DNA of 13,228 nt from ZLKRG46 sp032117915 (GCA_032117915.1 JAULYI010000196.1:1-13228), one strand, 5' to 3'; shown: positions 5,679-13,228, counted from the stretch's first letter. Program-made: numbers and translations. Notes: a model not told the origin generated them from the sequence alone.

Positions 5679-8603
5679 TTGAAACACCTGTTGCTCGTAG
5701 CCATGCTGATGAATGCTTGCTTGTGCGCCGTCGCTCAAGACAAGTCTGCATCGACGTGGTATTTCGGCAACAACGCCGGACTGTCGTTCCGTACCGATCC
5801 GCCGACGCCGGTGAGTGTGACAGGATTGAATGCTCGCGGTGGTACGTCGGCTGCTATCGACCCTGTGACCGGTACGGTGCTCTTCTACACGGATGGATCT
5901 ACGCTCTGGAATGGCAGCGGAGCCGTTATTGGCTCAGACCTTTGTCACTCCTGTGCAGCATCCACACAGTCAGCAGTCGTGGTTCCCTTTCCCGGACGAG
6001 AAGGCCGGTACTACCTGTTCACGACGGCGGATCAGACCACCTATCCGGATGGCGAGGCACGGGTACGTCAGATCGATGTTGTTGGCTCGACGGTGACCGT
6101 GAGCGAGTCGCAGGTGATCTTTCGCGGCGTAACGGAAAAGGTCACGTCCATCCTCGCCTGCAATGGATCGGACTACTGGGTCGTGTTCAAGCACGTCAAC
6201 GGCAGCTTCTACAGCTACAGCGTCAAGTTCGCTTCCGGGTTTGATACGACGTCGCTCGTTGTGTCGTCCGGCACCACACCGGCAACGGCACCCGAGCATG
6301 TGAATGGCGAAATGAAGATGGCACCCGACGGCAAGGCACTGGTAGCGGTCAATGGCGTGGCCGGTATCGAGCTGTGCACGTTCAATAATGCGACCGGACA
6401 GGTTATAACGACCGAACAGTGGGGCAAGGGTACTCGCCATTACGGTTGCGCATTCTCACCTAACAGTAAACTGCTTTATGTGAGCAGAGGGGGCACGGAG
6501 CCAACCGAGGCCCGACAGGTGATCCAGTACGATGCAACGGCGGCAGCCGTTGCCGGCACGGCAGAGGTTGTTGGAGCCACGGCCTTTGGTTACGCTCCGG
6601 GCGGCATGCAGCTGGCCCAGAACGGCCGCATGTACATCGCACGCCCCGGTAGTACCGTACTGGCCGGTATCGTTGCGCCGAACGTCCGTGGACGTGGCTG
6701 CGGCTTTGTTGACTCCTACGTGAACATCCCCGGCAGTACCGTTGGATGGGATCTGCCGAATGTTCCGCAGCATCTGTTCACGACGCAGTTCGTTGGCCGT
6801 GACACAGTCGTCTGTGCCAACCAGCCAGTCCAGCTTGGTAAGCCAGCTGTGCCCGGCATCACGTATCAATGGACGCCCGGCGAGTTTCTGGATGATTTTA
6901 CGTATGCCCAGCCTACGGCAGTGATCGCTGCGAATACGACCTTTGCCGTTATTGCAACGGACCAGCAGGGATGCAAGACAGTGCAGATCGTTACCATAAG
7001 CGTCATTCCTCCACCGAAGATCAAGGTCAGCCAGGACACGACCGTCTGTGCGGGTACGATCGCCACGCTGCGAGCATCGGGTGGCATTGGCTATCAGTGG
7101 CGCCCGGCTCCGGGTCTTGTGAACGCCTCCTCTGCCACGCCGCAGGTTACGCCACAGCGCACTACCACGTACATCGTGGATGTGACGGACTCGATCGGCT
7201 GTGTGGCTACGGACTCGGTGCGCGTCTGGGTGTCGCCCGATCCCGACGCACGCTACGAGGGTCGTGATACGACGGTATGCATTGGCGAGCCGGCCGTCCT
7301 TGGTCGTCCGGCTGTTCGCGGGTTACGCTACGAATGGTCACCCGCCGATGTCCTTGATGATGCAACAGCGGCGCAGCCGGTGGCGCGACTGTCGAAGACG
7401 ACGACGTTCTTTGTGAAGGTGACCGATCCGACGCGCAGATGCGACATTACCCGACAGGTGACCGTGACGGCCGTACCGCGTCCGGCGATCTCGCTTACCC
7501 GCGATACAGCGATCTGTGCCGGTAGCACGATCAACCTGCGTGCAAGCGGAGGTCTGCAGTACCGCTGGTCGCCGTCTGCCGGACTGTCGGACACAACGTT
7601 GCCGAACGTTGTGGCATCACCTACGGTGACGACGACATACGTTGTGGGCGTGACCGGTTCCACGGGATGTACGGCCTACGATACGGTTACCGTGACGGTT
7701 CGCGACAAGCCGAATCCCGTCATCGAAGCACCAAAGGGCACGATCTGCAGCTGCGACTCCGTTGAAGTTCTTGCCCCTTCCGGATATACTTCCTACGTGT
7801 GGTCGAACGGTCGTCTTGGCCCACGTCTCGTCGTCCGTGAACCGGGCACGTACTCCGTGCGCGTAGTGGATCGCTTAGGCTGTGAGGGAGTGTCGAACGA
7901 GATACGCATCGATTCATCGTTTGTCGAAGCTGACGTCGCTCTGTCGTTGAACGCGCCTTCGGCGCGCGACGGACAGCAGGTAGTCCTTCGGATGGAGCTC
8001 CGCAATGCCGCTACGGTAGCGTCATGTCTTGCCGACAACGTGCGATTCTCCGTCAGCATGACGCCGAAGGTGCTGGTTCCTGTAGGCAGGCCAACGTCGT
8101 ACAACGAATGGCTCACACGGATGTATTTCGATGTGAAGACGGCACTAACGGCAGACGGATCATCGCTGTCCATCGACATCCCGTGTATCGTCACGCTGGG
8201 TTCTGCCGAGACCGCAGCGATCTCGGTCGAGCAACTCACCGACGGTGCCTGCGAAGTGCCGGTGCGGACCGATTCGGCTGTCTTCACGATTGACGAGATC
8301 TGCCGCATCGGCGGTATTCCCAGGTTGTTCCACGACGGTGTTGTCGAAGGCATTGTCGTCGTCGTACAACCCAATCCGGTGTCCGACGTTGCAACGGTCC
8401 GCCTACTCTCGGCGGATCAACGCTCCCTAACGATCACCCTGCATGATGTGACTGGTCGCACGTTGCGCACGGTCGACGCAGAGGCGACGGCAGGCTGGAC
8501 GTCGCTGGACATTCCCATGAGTACGCTTGGAGCCGGTGTATACTTCGTGCGCGTAGCATCGTCGACGTCCGTCTCGAGTAGCATGATCGAGGTCCACCGA
8601 TGA
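5679..8603 (+). CDS. Large T9SS-secreted surface protein with propeller-like N-terminus and PKD/Ig-like repeats
   Basis: A 974-residue secreted protein. Residues 1-20 are a signal peptide. Residues about 25-370 form the Bacteroidota 'STWYFGNNAGLSF' domain, with LFYTDGSTLWN, TQSAVVVPFPG and LPNVPQHLF landmarks, probably a beta-propeller. Four PKD/Ig-like repeats of about 75-80 residues follow, starting near 373, 449, 528 and 606. Each has the pattern RDT-x-VC-x-G, YxWxPxxxL, a TTTYxVxVTD-like strand and usually GC. A fifth divergent module starts near 683 (CSCDSVEV, SYVWSNG, GTYSVRVVD). A different beta-rich domain spans about 740-880. Residues 897-974 are a T9SS type A sorting domain: QPNPVSDVATV, LHDVTGRTLRT, LGAGVYFVRV. 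The protein is therefore exported by Sec and then T9SS and probably anchored or released at the surface. The initiation codon is TTG, backed by GGAG and the signal peptide. The stop overlaps the next start (ATGA), so it is co-translated with the OmpA-like gene. An adhesin-like role is inferred; no catalytic domain is seen. Confidence 0.88.
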   Translation: MKHLLLVAMLMNACLCAVAQDKSASTWYFGNNAGLSFRTDPPTPVSVTGLNARGGTSAAIDPVTGTVLFYTDGSTLWNGSGAVIGSDLCHSCAASTQSAVVVPFPGREGRYYLFTTADQTTYPDGEARVRQIDVVGSTVTVSESQVIFRGVTEKVTSILACNGSDYWVVFKHVNGSFYSYSVKFASGFDTTSLVVSSGTTPATAPEHVNGEMKMAPDGKALVAVNGVAGIELCTFNNATGQVITTEQWGKGTRHYGCAFSPNSKLLYVSRGGTEPTEARQVIQYDATAAAVAGTAEVVGATAFGYAPGGMQLAQNGRMYIARPGSTVLAGIVAPNVRGRGCGFVDSYVNIPGSTVGWDLPNVPQHLFTTQFVGRDTVVCANQPVQLGKPAVPGITYQWTPGEFLDDFTYAQPTAVIAANTTFAVIATDQQGCKTVQIVTISVIPPPKIKVSQDTTVCAGTIATLRASGGIGYQWRPAPGLVNASSATPQVTPQRTTTYIVDVTDSIGCVATDSVRVWVSPDPDARYEGRDTTVCIGEPAVLGRPAVRGLRYEWSPADVLDDATAAQPVARLSKTTTFFVKVTDPTRRCDITRQVTVTAVPRPAISLTRDTAICAGSTINLRASGGLQYRWSPSAGLSDTTLPNVVASPTVTTTYVVGVTGSTGCTAYDTVTVTVRDKPNPVIEAPKGTICSCDSVEVLAPSGYTSYVWSNGRLGPRLVVREPGTYSVRVVDRLGCEGVSNEIRIDSSFVEADVALSLNAPSARDGQQVVLRMELRNAATVASCLADNVRFSVSMTPKVLVPVGRPTSYNEWLTRMYFDVKTALTADGSSLSIDIPCIVTLGSAETAAISVEQLTDGACEVPVRTDSAVFTIDEICRIGGIPRLFHDGVVEGIVVVVQPNPVSDVATVRLLSADQRSLTITLHDVTGRTLRTVDAEATAGWTSLDIPMSTLGAGVYFVRVASSTSVSSSMIEVHR

Positions 8604-10582
8604 GGCGGTTGCTACCGATCATGATGCTCTGCGTGGCATCGATCGTGAGCGTGGCGCAGGACAGTGTCCGCTCCGCGCGGCTGGGCATGCTGGTGGACGG
8701 ACGACTGAATCTTCACGATGCATCGTTCCGGCAGTTGCCGGGCGTCCCGTGCTGTAGCCCGGGATTCACGGCAACCACATCCACGGGATTCGGTGCCGGT
8801 CTGGTCTTCACTGTGCCGATCGGCCAAATGCTCACGCTGCAAGCGCGAGGGGCGTTCAGTACACAAGACGTAACGATGCAGACGGATGAAGCGCGCACGG
8901 TCTTCTTGTACGGACAGGCCGTACCCGGACTGTTCCGGCATTCACTGACAACGTCGATGCAAGGGATAGGAGTAGATGCTCTCCTAGGTTATCATCCTGC
9001 TGATCATATCACCCTAGCGTTGGGTCCGTCATTCTTCATTCCGCTATCGCCAACGTATGTGCAGACGGAAGCGATCGTCTCGCCGACGGCCGGTGGTTTC
9101 GACATCACCGGCAGTGAACGAACGCGTGCGATAGGCAGTGGAGCGCTACCCGGTGTTGCTGCCGTTAGCCCGGCCGTAACGGCGATGGTCCAATACGACA
9201 TACCGCTGGATAAGCGGCGTCGCATTGTGCTCTCGCCCGAGATCACGGCAACGATGGGGCTGACCGATCTCGTTGCCATGGATCAGGCAGCATCGTCATG
9301 GCGCATGTACGCGCTGAGGGCAGGAGTGACGCTCACGTATGCTCTGCAGTCTGCTGCCGGTGATGACCCGTACGAACTTGAGTTTGAAGACGGAGACAGT
9401 CTGCGCGGTTCGATCGTAGCAACGGCCCTACGGCCTGATGGCGGCGAGTATCCGTTGAGTTCCATTCGGATCGAGCAGGCCGTGGTCACACGCTCTAAGC
9501 CGCTACTGCCGATGATCTTCTTTGACGAGAAGCGCGCACAGATGCCTTCCAGATACGTGCAGCGCAACGGAAAAACGCCGTCGGAATTCGACGAGCGCCA
9601 GTTCCATGACTCAACAACCATGCAGACCTACTACGACATGTTGAACATCATTGGTCGTCGCATGCAGCAGCGTCCTCGTGCCGTACTTACCGTCACCGGT
9701 CTGGCGCACGACCAAGGCAGTGAACGTGGCAGGAAAGACATCGCTGCCGGACGTGCCTATGCCGTCAAGGACTACCTGGTCACGACCTGGAACATCAATG
9801 CTGCACGCATCAGAGCCGGCTTCACGGATGTCGAGCTTGATGCTGCGCGCCTTGATGATGATCGTTATATGAACGAGCAACGTCGTGTTGAACTTACGTC
9901 GGACGATGCTGACCTTCTTACCGACGTGTGGACGAGTGACACGTCGTGGATCTCGCAGCCTTCGGCAGTGCGATTCACTCCTATGGTCAGCACCCGAGAA
10001 GACATCGCTTCGTGGACCGTTGTCCTGCGTCAGGATTCCATCGACGTTGCGCAATGGAGCGACGAAGATGCTCTACCGCCGATCATTGACTGGGATGTGA
10101 CGTCAGACAGATCCATCGGCAGGCTCCGGACGGGCGAGCTCTCTTACCTGCTGTCCGTGATCGACGATGACGACGCATCGCTCCAGGCCACGGGCAGTGT
10201 TATTCCCATTACCGTCCGTTCCATCGACGAAAAGCGGGCCAAGGGGCTTAGGGGGACACGGACGGACCGACATACGTTCATCGGATTTGACGTGGCGGAT
10301 GCCGAGCCTACGCAGGCACATAAGCGTCTAGCCGATCGCATCAAGCAGGCATCAACGGGTGCCGTATCTATTCGCATTGATGGCTACACAGACAGCATGG
10401 GCGATGCACAGTACAACGTTGCCTTGTCCAAGCGTCGAGCCGATGCCATAGGCAACCTCCTTGGCGGAAGCATCAGCAACAGCACCGGCCATGGCGCTGC
10501 CGTGCAACGGTACGACGAGTCATTGCCCGAGGCACGCCTCTATGCACGCTCCGTCGAAGTCGAGATCGACGTAAGGGACTAA
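8600..10582 (+). CDS. Outer-membrane protein with barrel-like N-terminus, Ig-like linker and two OmpA-like domains
   Basis: A 660-residue outer-membrane protein. Residues 1-20 are a signal peptide ending VAQ. Residues 21-250 alternate beta strands with aromatic ends and likely form an outer-membrane barrel; a vicinal Cys pair sits at 51-52. OmpA-like domain 1 spans about 304-434 (MIFFDEKRAQMP, TYYDMLNIIGRRM, AAGRAYAVKDYL, NEQRRVEL). Residues 440-545 resemble an Ig/FlgD-like insert (IIDWDVTSD, GELSYLLSVIDDDD). OmpA-like domain 2 spans about 558-658 with GYTDSMGDAQYNVALSKRRA. Its D598 and R613 match the peptidoglycan-binding Asp271 and Arg286 of E. coli OmpA. In domain 1 the aspartate position is H370 while R385 remains. 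GAGG lies 7 bases before the ATG, which overlaps the upstream stop by 4 bp. The context suggests a partner that displays, secretes or anchors the upstream T9SS protein to the cell wall; that is inference. Confidence 0.87.
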   Translation: MRRLLPIMMLCVASIVSVAQDSVRSARLGMLVDGRLNLHDASFRQLPGVPCCSPGFTATTSTGFGAGLVFTVPIGQMLTLQARGAFSTQDVTMQTDEARTVFLYGQAVPGLFRHSLTTSMQGIGVDALLGYHPADHITLALGPSFFIPLSPTYVQTEAIVSPTAGGFDITGSERTRAIGSGALPGVAAVSPAVTAMVQYDIPLDKRRRIVLSPEITATMGLTDLVAMDQAASSWRMYALRAGVTLTYALQSAAGDDPYELEFEDGDSLRGSIVATALRPDGGEYPLSSIRIEQAVVTRSKPLLPMIFFDEKRAQMPSRYVQRNGKTPSEFDERQFHDSTTMQTYYDMLNIIGRRMQQRPRAVLTVTGLAHDQGSERGRKDIAAGRAYAVKDYLVTTWNINAARIRAGFTDVELDAARLDDDRYMNEQRRVELTSDDADLLTDVWTSDTSWISQPSAVRFTPMVSTREDIASWTVVLRQDSIDVAQWSDEDALPPIIDWDVTSDRSIGRLRTGELSYLLSVIDDDDASLQATGSVIPITVRSIDEKRAKGLRGTRTDRHTFIGFDVADAEPTQAHKRLADRIKQASTGAVSIRIDGYTDSMGDAQYNVALSKRRADAIGNLLGGSISNSTGHGAAVQRYDESLPEARLYARSVEVEIDVRD

Positions 10583-10599
10583 GCCTCGGCTTCGCTTAC
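10571..10599. terminator. Hairpin covering both stops of convergent genes
   Basis: GTAAG (10571-10575) pairs with CTTAC (10595-10599), and inside it AAGC pairs with GCTT around a CTCG loop. The structure includes the TAA stops of both convergent genes (10580-10582 and 10596-10598). The inner and outer stems are separated by an asymmetric bulge and no T-run follows. It could act as a weak two-way terminator. Confidence 0.28.
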
Positions 10600-11000
10600 T
10601 GCAGACCCAGTCGGGCGGCACCTTGCGGCAGGATCAGGATTGCCAGCAGCATCATGATCACCGAGCCCAGCACCATCAGGAATGCATTGCGTGCTGCGGC
10701 CGGCGTATCGCGCCAGCGTCCTACCAGGTGCGACATCGTAAGCGCGGCAAGCATCAGCACCGTATGCTCCATGCGGTAGCGCATCAGTCCGTCATCAAGG
10801 CCCCAGCGCTGCACGAGCGTAACAATACCGGTAAGAAACTGCATCGTCAGATTGATCGCATGTAGCCGCGACACGATGCCGTCTGCCTTGCCCGGCGCTG
10901 CCTTCTTCAGGAACGTCACAAGGGTGACCACAAGAGCAGCGGCGGCCACAAGTAATACAAACCACCGCATGTGGCTATGAATCACGAAGAGCATTTCCAT
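10596..11000 (-). CDS. Small four-helix membrane protein, 'cytochrome B'-like family of Bacteroidota
   Basis: A 134-residue protein starting MEMLFVIHSHMRWFVLL. Four membrane segments lie near residues 12-30, 44-63, 77-95 and 105-124. The N-terminal HSHMRW motif and the later histidines H47 (SRLHAINL), H79 (MEHTVLM) and H91 (MSHLVGR) match small four-helix proteins in Bacteroidota often annotated as 'cytochrome B'. Paired histidines in helices could bind haem, but this is not shown. The same frame is open up to 11144, but the extra 48 residues translate the palindromic repeats and would be an artefact; ATG 11000 fits the family start, and ATG 10994 is also possible. GGA lies 8 bases before ATG 11000. 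Its 3' end converges with the OmpA-like gene, 13 bases away. The function is unknown. Confidence 0.75.
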   Translation of the reverse strand: MEMLFVIHSHMRWFVLLVAAAALVVTLVTFLKKAAPGKADGIVSRLHAINLTMQFLTGIVTLVQRWGLDDGLMRYRMEHTVLMLAALTMSHLVGRWRDTPAAARNAFLMVLGSVIMMLLAILILPQGAARLGLQ

Positions 11001-11239
11001 GGGGGTATCCAGTTGTTGTAGGAGCCGCAAGATAATGGTGAAACAATAGCCCCGGGCTTCAGCCCGGGGTGGCGGGATAGCCCCGGGCTTCAGCCCGGGG
11101 TGGCGGGATACGCCCGTGTCGCCGCGCAACCAGCGCCCCTTCATGATTTCGTAACAATTTGGTTACAGAGGGGGCTACGGTGGGGCTGGTAGTTTGCTAC
11201 GTTGAACTACGGGTATTGCTCACGGACAACTGCCAATGC
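11001..11239. other. Divergent intergenic region between membrane protein and HAD genes
   Basis: This 239 bp gap holds the two palindromic repeats (11046-11107). It also has an inverted repeat GTAAC (11151-11155), 6 bases, GTTAC (11162-11166). I found no exact TAnnTTTG promoter box on either strand; TAGTTTG at 11190-11196 is one base short of the consensus spacing. The promoters of both flanking genes must lie here or be of another type. Confidence 0.6.
11046..11107. repeat. Two tandem 31 bp GC-rich palindromic (REP-like) repeats
   Basis: Two identical 31-base units lie head to tail (11046-11076 and 11077-11107). Each holds a palindrome of CCCCGGGC, a TTCA loop and GCCCGGGG (11050-11069 and 11081-11100), followed by TGGCGGG. 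The 8 bp all-GC stem would form a very stable hairpin on either strand. The form fits REP-like elements that are moved by RAYT (IS200-like) transposases and scattered between genes; no RAYT gene is in this window. It may also stop transcription or protect mRNA ends. Confidence 0.85.
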
Positions 11240-11929
11240 ATGGACTTAGTCATCCTGGATATCGACGGAACGCTCACCGATACGGAGCATGTGGACGACC
11301 ACAGCATTGTTGGGGCATTGGAGGATGTGCTTGGCGTACAGGATTTGAGTACAGACTGGTCCACCTATCGTACGAGTACCGATGCCGGGATTGTCGCCGA
11401 GGTTATTGAGCGTGTGCAGGGCGTTGTGGATGCTGCGGTTGTCGAGGCGGTCACACGGCGGTTCTATGCCATTCTTGAGGACCACTACACGTCTTCACCG
11501 GATCTGTTCGCACCCTTGGAAGGTGCCCGAGACGTGTTGCAGACGTTGCAGCGCATGGGATATGACGTTGCCATTGCGACGGGCTGCTGGCGTGAGTCGG
11601 CATTGTTCAAGCTTCGCGTAGCCGGCATCGAACACATCAGCATACCGATGGCCACGGCTGATGACAGTCCGAACCGTACAGCGATCGTTGCTCGCGCGAT
11701 CGAGCTTGCCCGGCGCTGGAACGACGTTCAGGCGTATGACCGTATCTGGTACGTTGGCGATGGCATATGGGATGTGCAGGCGAGCCTGGAACTTGGGCTG
11801 GCATTCATCGGCGTTGCAGGCGAAACCAAAGCAGAACGGCTCCGTACAGCTGGTGCAACGCTCGTAGTGGAGCATCCCGCAGACGTTCCGGGTCTGTTTA
11901 GTCCGCGACCCGTTCGCCAAACAGTGTAG
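11240..11929 (+). CDS. HAD-superfamily hydrolase (phosphatase, subfamily I cap)
   Basis: A 229-residue cytoplasmic phosphatase of the haloacid dehalogenase superfamily. Motif I is LDIDGTLTDTE (6-16), with nucleophile D7 and acid D9. A helical C1 cap fills about residues 17-95. Motif II is IATGCWRES (112-120) with T114. K124 in ALFKLRVAG is a candidate motif III lysine. Motif IV is YVGDGIWDVQ (171-180) with D174 and D178 for magnesium. The ADDSPNRTAIV stretch (140-150) replaces the KPxP loop of phosphoglycolate phosphatases, so the substrate cannot be named. The frame is open upstream to a TTG at 11159, but ATG 11240 puts motif I at the usual distance from the N-terminus. No strong ribosome site is seen. 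Its last 32 bases overlap the end of miaB on the other strand. Confidence 0.87.
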   Translation: MDLVILDIDGTLTDTEHVDDHSIVGALEDVLGVQDLSTDWSTYRTSTDAGIVAEVIERVQGVVDAAVVEAVTRRFYAILEDHYTSSPDLFAPLEGARDVLQTLQRMGYDVAIATGCWRESALFKLRVAGIEHISIPMATADDSPNRTAIVARAIELARRWNDVQAYDRIWYVGDGIWDVQASLELGLAFIGVAGETKAERLRTAGATLVVEHPADVPGLFSPRPVRQTV

Positions 11930-13228
11930 CACTCGTTGACCGTATGATGCGCGTCTTGATGGTATCGCCAACGATGTAGTCTGCCGACTCGTCGTGCGGG
12001 AAGATCACCGTCTTGTTCGTATCACTGCGGCCGCGCCATTCGCGGGCATTGCGCTTACTGGGGCCCTCGACCAGCACGTCATGGATGCGACCGATCTCCG
12101 TGGTGTTGATCTCACCGGCGATCGTGTTCTGCAGGTCGATGATCTCCTGCAGACGTCGGTGTTTTACATCGTCCGGCACATCGTCGCCCATCTTCCATGC
12201 CTTGGTGTTTTCGCGTGGAGAGTACGCAAACATGTAGGCACCGTCATACCGCACGGCACGCATCACGTCCAACGTGCCCTGATGATCCTCTTCCGTTTCT
12301 GTACAGAAGCCTGCAATGATGTCCGTTGACAGCGCAGCAAGCGGCATTACGGCACGGATGCGTTCCATGCGCTGCATGTAATGCTCTACGGTGTAGGTGC
12401 GGTTCATCGCCTGCAGGATGCGGTTCGATCCAGACTGGATGGGCAGGTGGATATACTTGCAGATGTTATCAAACTCGGCCATCGTGTCGATCAGCTTGTC
12501 GGTCATATCCTGCGGGTGCGACGTCGAATAGCGTATCCGCATCTGCGGAACGGCTCTGGCCGTGGCGGACAGCAGGTCGGCAAAGTCGTAGCCCGACACT
12601 TCATCGCGGTATGAGTTCACGTTCTGTCCCAGAAGCGTCACCTCGCGGAAGCCGGATTCCCACAGCTGCTTTGCCTCATCAACCACGCTGCTCAGCGCGC
12701 GCGACCGCTCGCGTCCGCGCGTGAACGGCACCACACAGAACGTGCAGAACTTATCGCAGCCGCGCATGATGCTCATCCAGGCCGATATGCCTTCGGTGCG
12801 CAGTGGCGTGATATCGTCGTAGGTCTCGACGCGGGACAGTTTGACGGCAATACCCTTTGTGCCGGAGAGTGCCGTTTCGACCAGTTCGGGGACCTTGCGG
12901 TATTCGTCAGGCCCAACCACAAGGTCAACCAGTTTTGTATCCAGCAGTGATGCTCGAAGGCGCTCAGCCATACAGCCAAGCACCCCTACCACCAGATCAC
13001 GGTTCTGACGCTTCTGCCATTTCAGGGCATCCAGCCGGTCGTGGATCTTCTTCTCGGCATTGTCGCGGATGGCGCAGGTATTCAGCAGGATCACATCGGC
13101 TTCGTCTGCCGTATCTACAGGAGTGTAGCCATTCGCATGCAGCACGCCCAGGACGATCTCAGAATCGTTGACATTCATTTGGCAGCCGTACGTCTCGACA
13201 TAGACCGTGCGGCCATTCGTTGGTGCTG
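11898..13228 (-). CDS. miaB: tRNA-2-methylthio-N6-dimethylallyladenosine synthase, N-terminus cut by window edge
   Basis: MiaB is a radical-SAM methylthiotransferase that adds a 2-methylthio group to i6A37 of tRNAs reading codons that begin with U. The frame runs to the right edge without a start, giving 442 residues; only the first few residues are missing. The visible start reads TVYVETYGCQMNVNDSE. Its Cys (codon 13182-13184) with those of NTCAIRD (13074-13076) and LGCMAER (12972-12974) holds the auxiliary iron-sulfur cluster. GCDKFCTFC (12735-12758) is the CxxxCxxC radical-SAM cluster, followed by PFTRGRERSR, the MiaB form of that motif. The C-terminal 65 or so residues form the TRAM RNA-binding domain. 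ATG 13178 inside TYGCQMN would remove an essential Cys and is not the start. RimO and MtaB are less likely given these motifs. Confidence 0.95.
   Translation of the reverse strand, partial: APTNGRTVYVETYGCQMNVNDSEIVLGVLHANGYTPVDTADEADVILLNTCAIRDNAEKKIHDRLDALKWQKRQNRDLVVGVLGCMAERLRASLLDTKLVDLVVGPDEYRKVPELVETALSGTKGIAVKLSRVETYDDITPLRTEGISAWMSIMRGCDKFCTFCVVPFTRGRERSRALSSVVDEAKQLWESGFREVTLLGQNVNSYRDEVSGYDFADLLSATARAVPQMRIRYSTSHPQDMTDKLIDTMAEFDNICKYIHLPIQSGSNRILQAMNRTYTVEHYMQRMERIRAVMPLAALSTDIIAGFCTETEEDHQGTLDVMRAVRYDGAYMFAYSPRENTKAWKMGDDVPDDVKHRRLQEIIDLQNTIAGEINTTEIGRIHDVLVEGPSKRNAREWRGRSDTNKTVIFPHDESADYIVGDTIKTRIIRSTSATLFGERVAD

Noticed and set aside
7793..8374. 193-codon minus-strand frame inside the T9SS gene
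   Set aside because: It is Ser/Thr/Arg-rich and lies wholly under a domain-supported gene.
11046..11107. CRISPR array
   Set aside because: Only two copies, directly joined with no spacers, and no cas genes.
11001..11144. N-terminal extension of the small membrane protein
   Set aside because: The extra residues translate the palindromic repeats (RHPGLKPGAIPPPRAEARG), and the family start is at MEMLF or MLF.
11190..11196. TAGTTTG as promoter of the HAD gene
   Set aside because: One base short of TAnnTTTG, and the nearest TTTG (11158-11161) is too far upstream to be its -33 box.
13176..13178. ATG 13178 as the miaB start
   Set aside because: It would cut off the conserved TYGCQ Cys that binds the iron-sulfur cluster; the frame is open to the window end.

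Overview
This 13.2 kb window looks like a chromosomal piece of a Bacteroidota-type (FCB group) bacterium. The evidence is a large secreted protein with repeated PKD/Ig-like modules and a type IX secretion (T9SS) C-terminal sorting domain, an N-terminal domain of the Bacteroidota 'WYFGNNAGL' kind, and two exact matches to the Bacteroidota -7 promoter element TAnnTTTG placed just upstream of genes. The high GC content and the OmpA architecture suggest a deep branch such as Kapabacteria or Ignavibacteria rather than Bacteroides or Flavobacterium; that placement is inference. I found no mobile element, CRISPR array or RNA gene.

Layout. Positions 1-4001 (minus strand) hold a compact housekeeping cluster transcribed purC > rodA > pdxA > DUF2339 membrane protein. 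It links purine synthesis, cell-wall elongation and vitamin B6 synthesis. The DUF2339 gene runs off the left edge. A promoter -7 box and a dyad lie directly before purC.

Positions 4047-10582 hold a cell-surface region. A secreted beta-propeller-like protein (minus) diverges from a 974-residue T9SS cargo protein (plus) across about 72 bp. The cargo gene overlaps by 4 bp (ATGA) the gene for an outer-membrane protein with a barrel-like N-terminus and two OmpA-like domains. This coupled pair is the most interesting unit: by analogy with SprB/SprF it may be a surface adhesin plus a dedicated outer-membrane partner.

Positions 10596-13228 hold a small four-helix membrane protein (minus), a 239 bp divergent gap with two tandem 31 bp GC-rich palindromic repeats, a HAD phosphatase (plus), and miaB (minus, cut by the right edge). 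The HAD and miaB genes overlap tail-to-tail by 32 bp.

No gene-free stretch exceeds 300 bases. Several starts were moved from the longest possible ORF (purC, pdxA, the T9SS protein, the small membrane protein, HAD), using promoters, Shine-Dalgarno sites, signal peptides or conserved N-termini. Two edge genes (DUF2339 and miaB) have coding sequence reaching the window ends.
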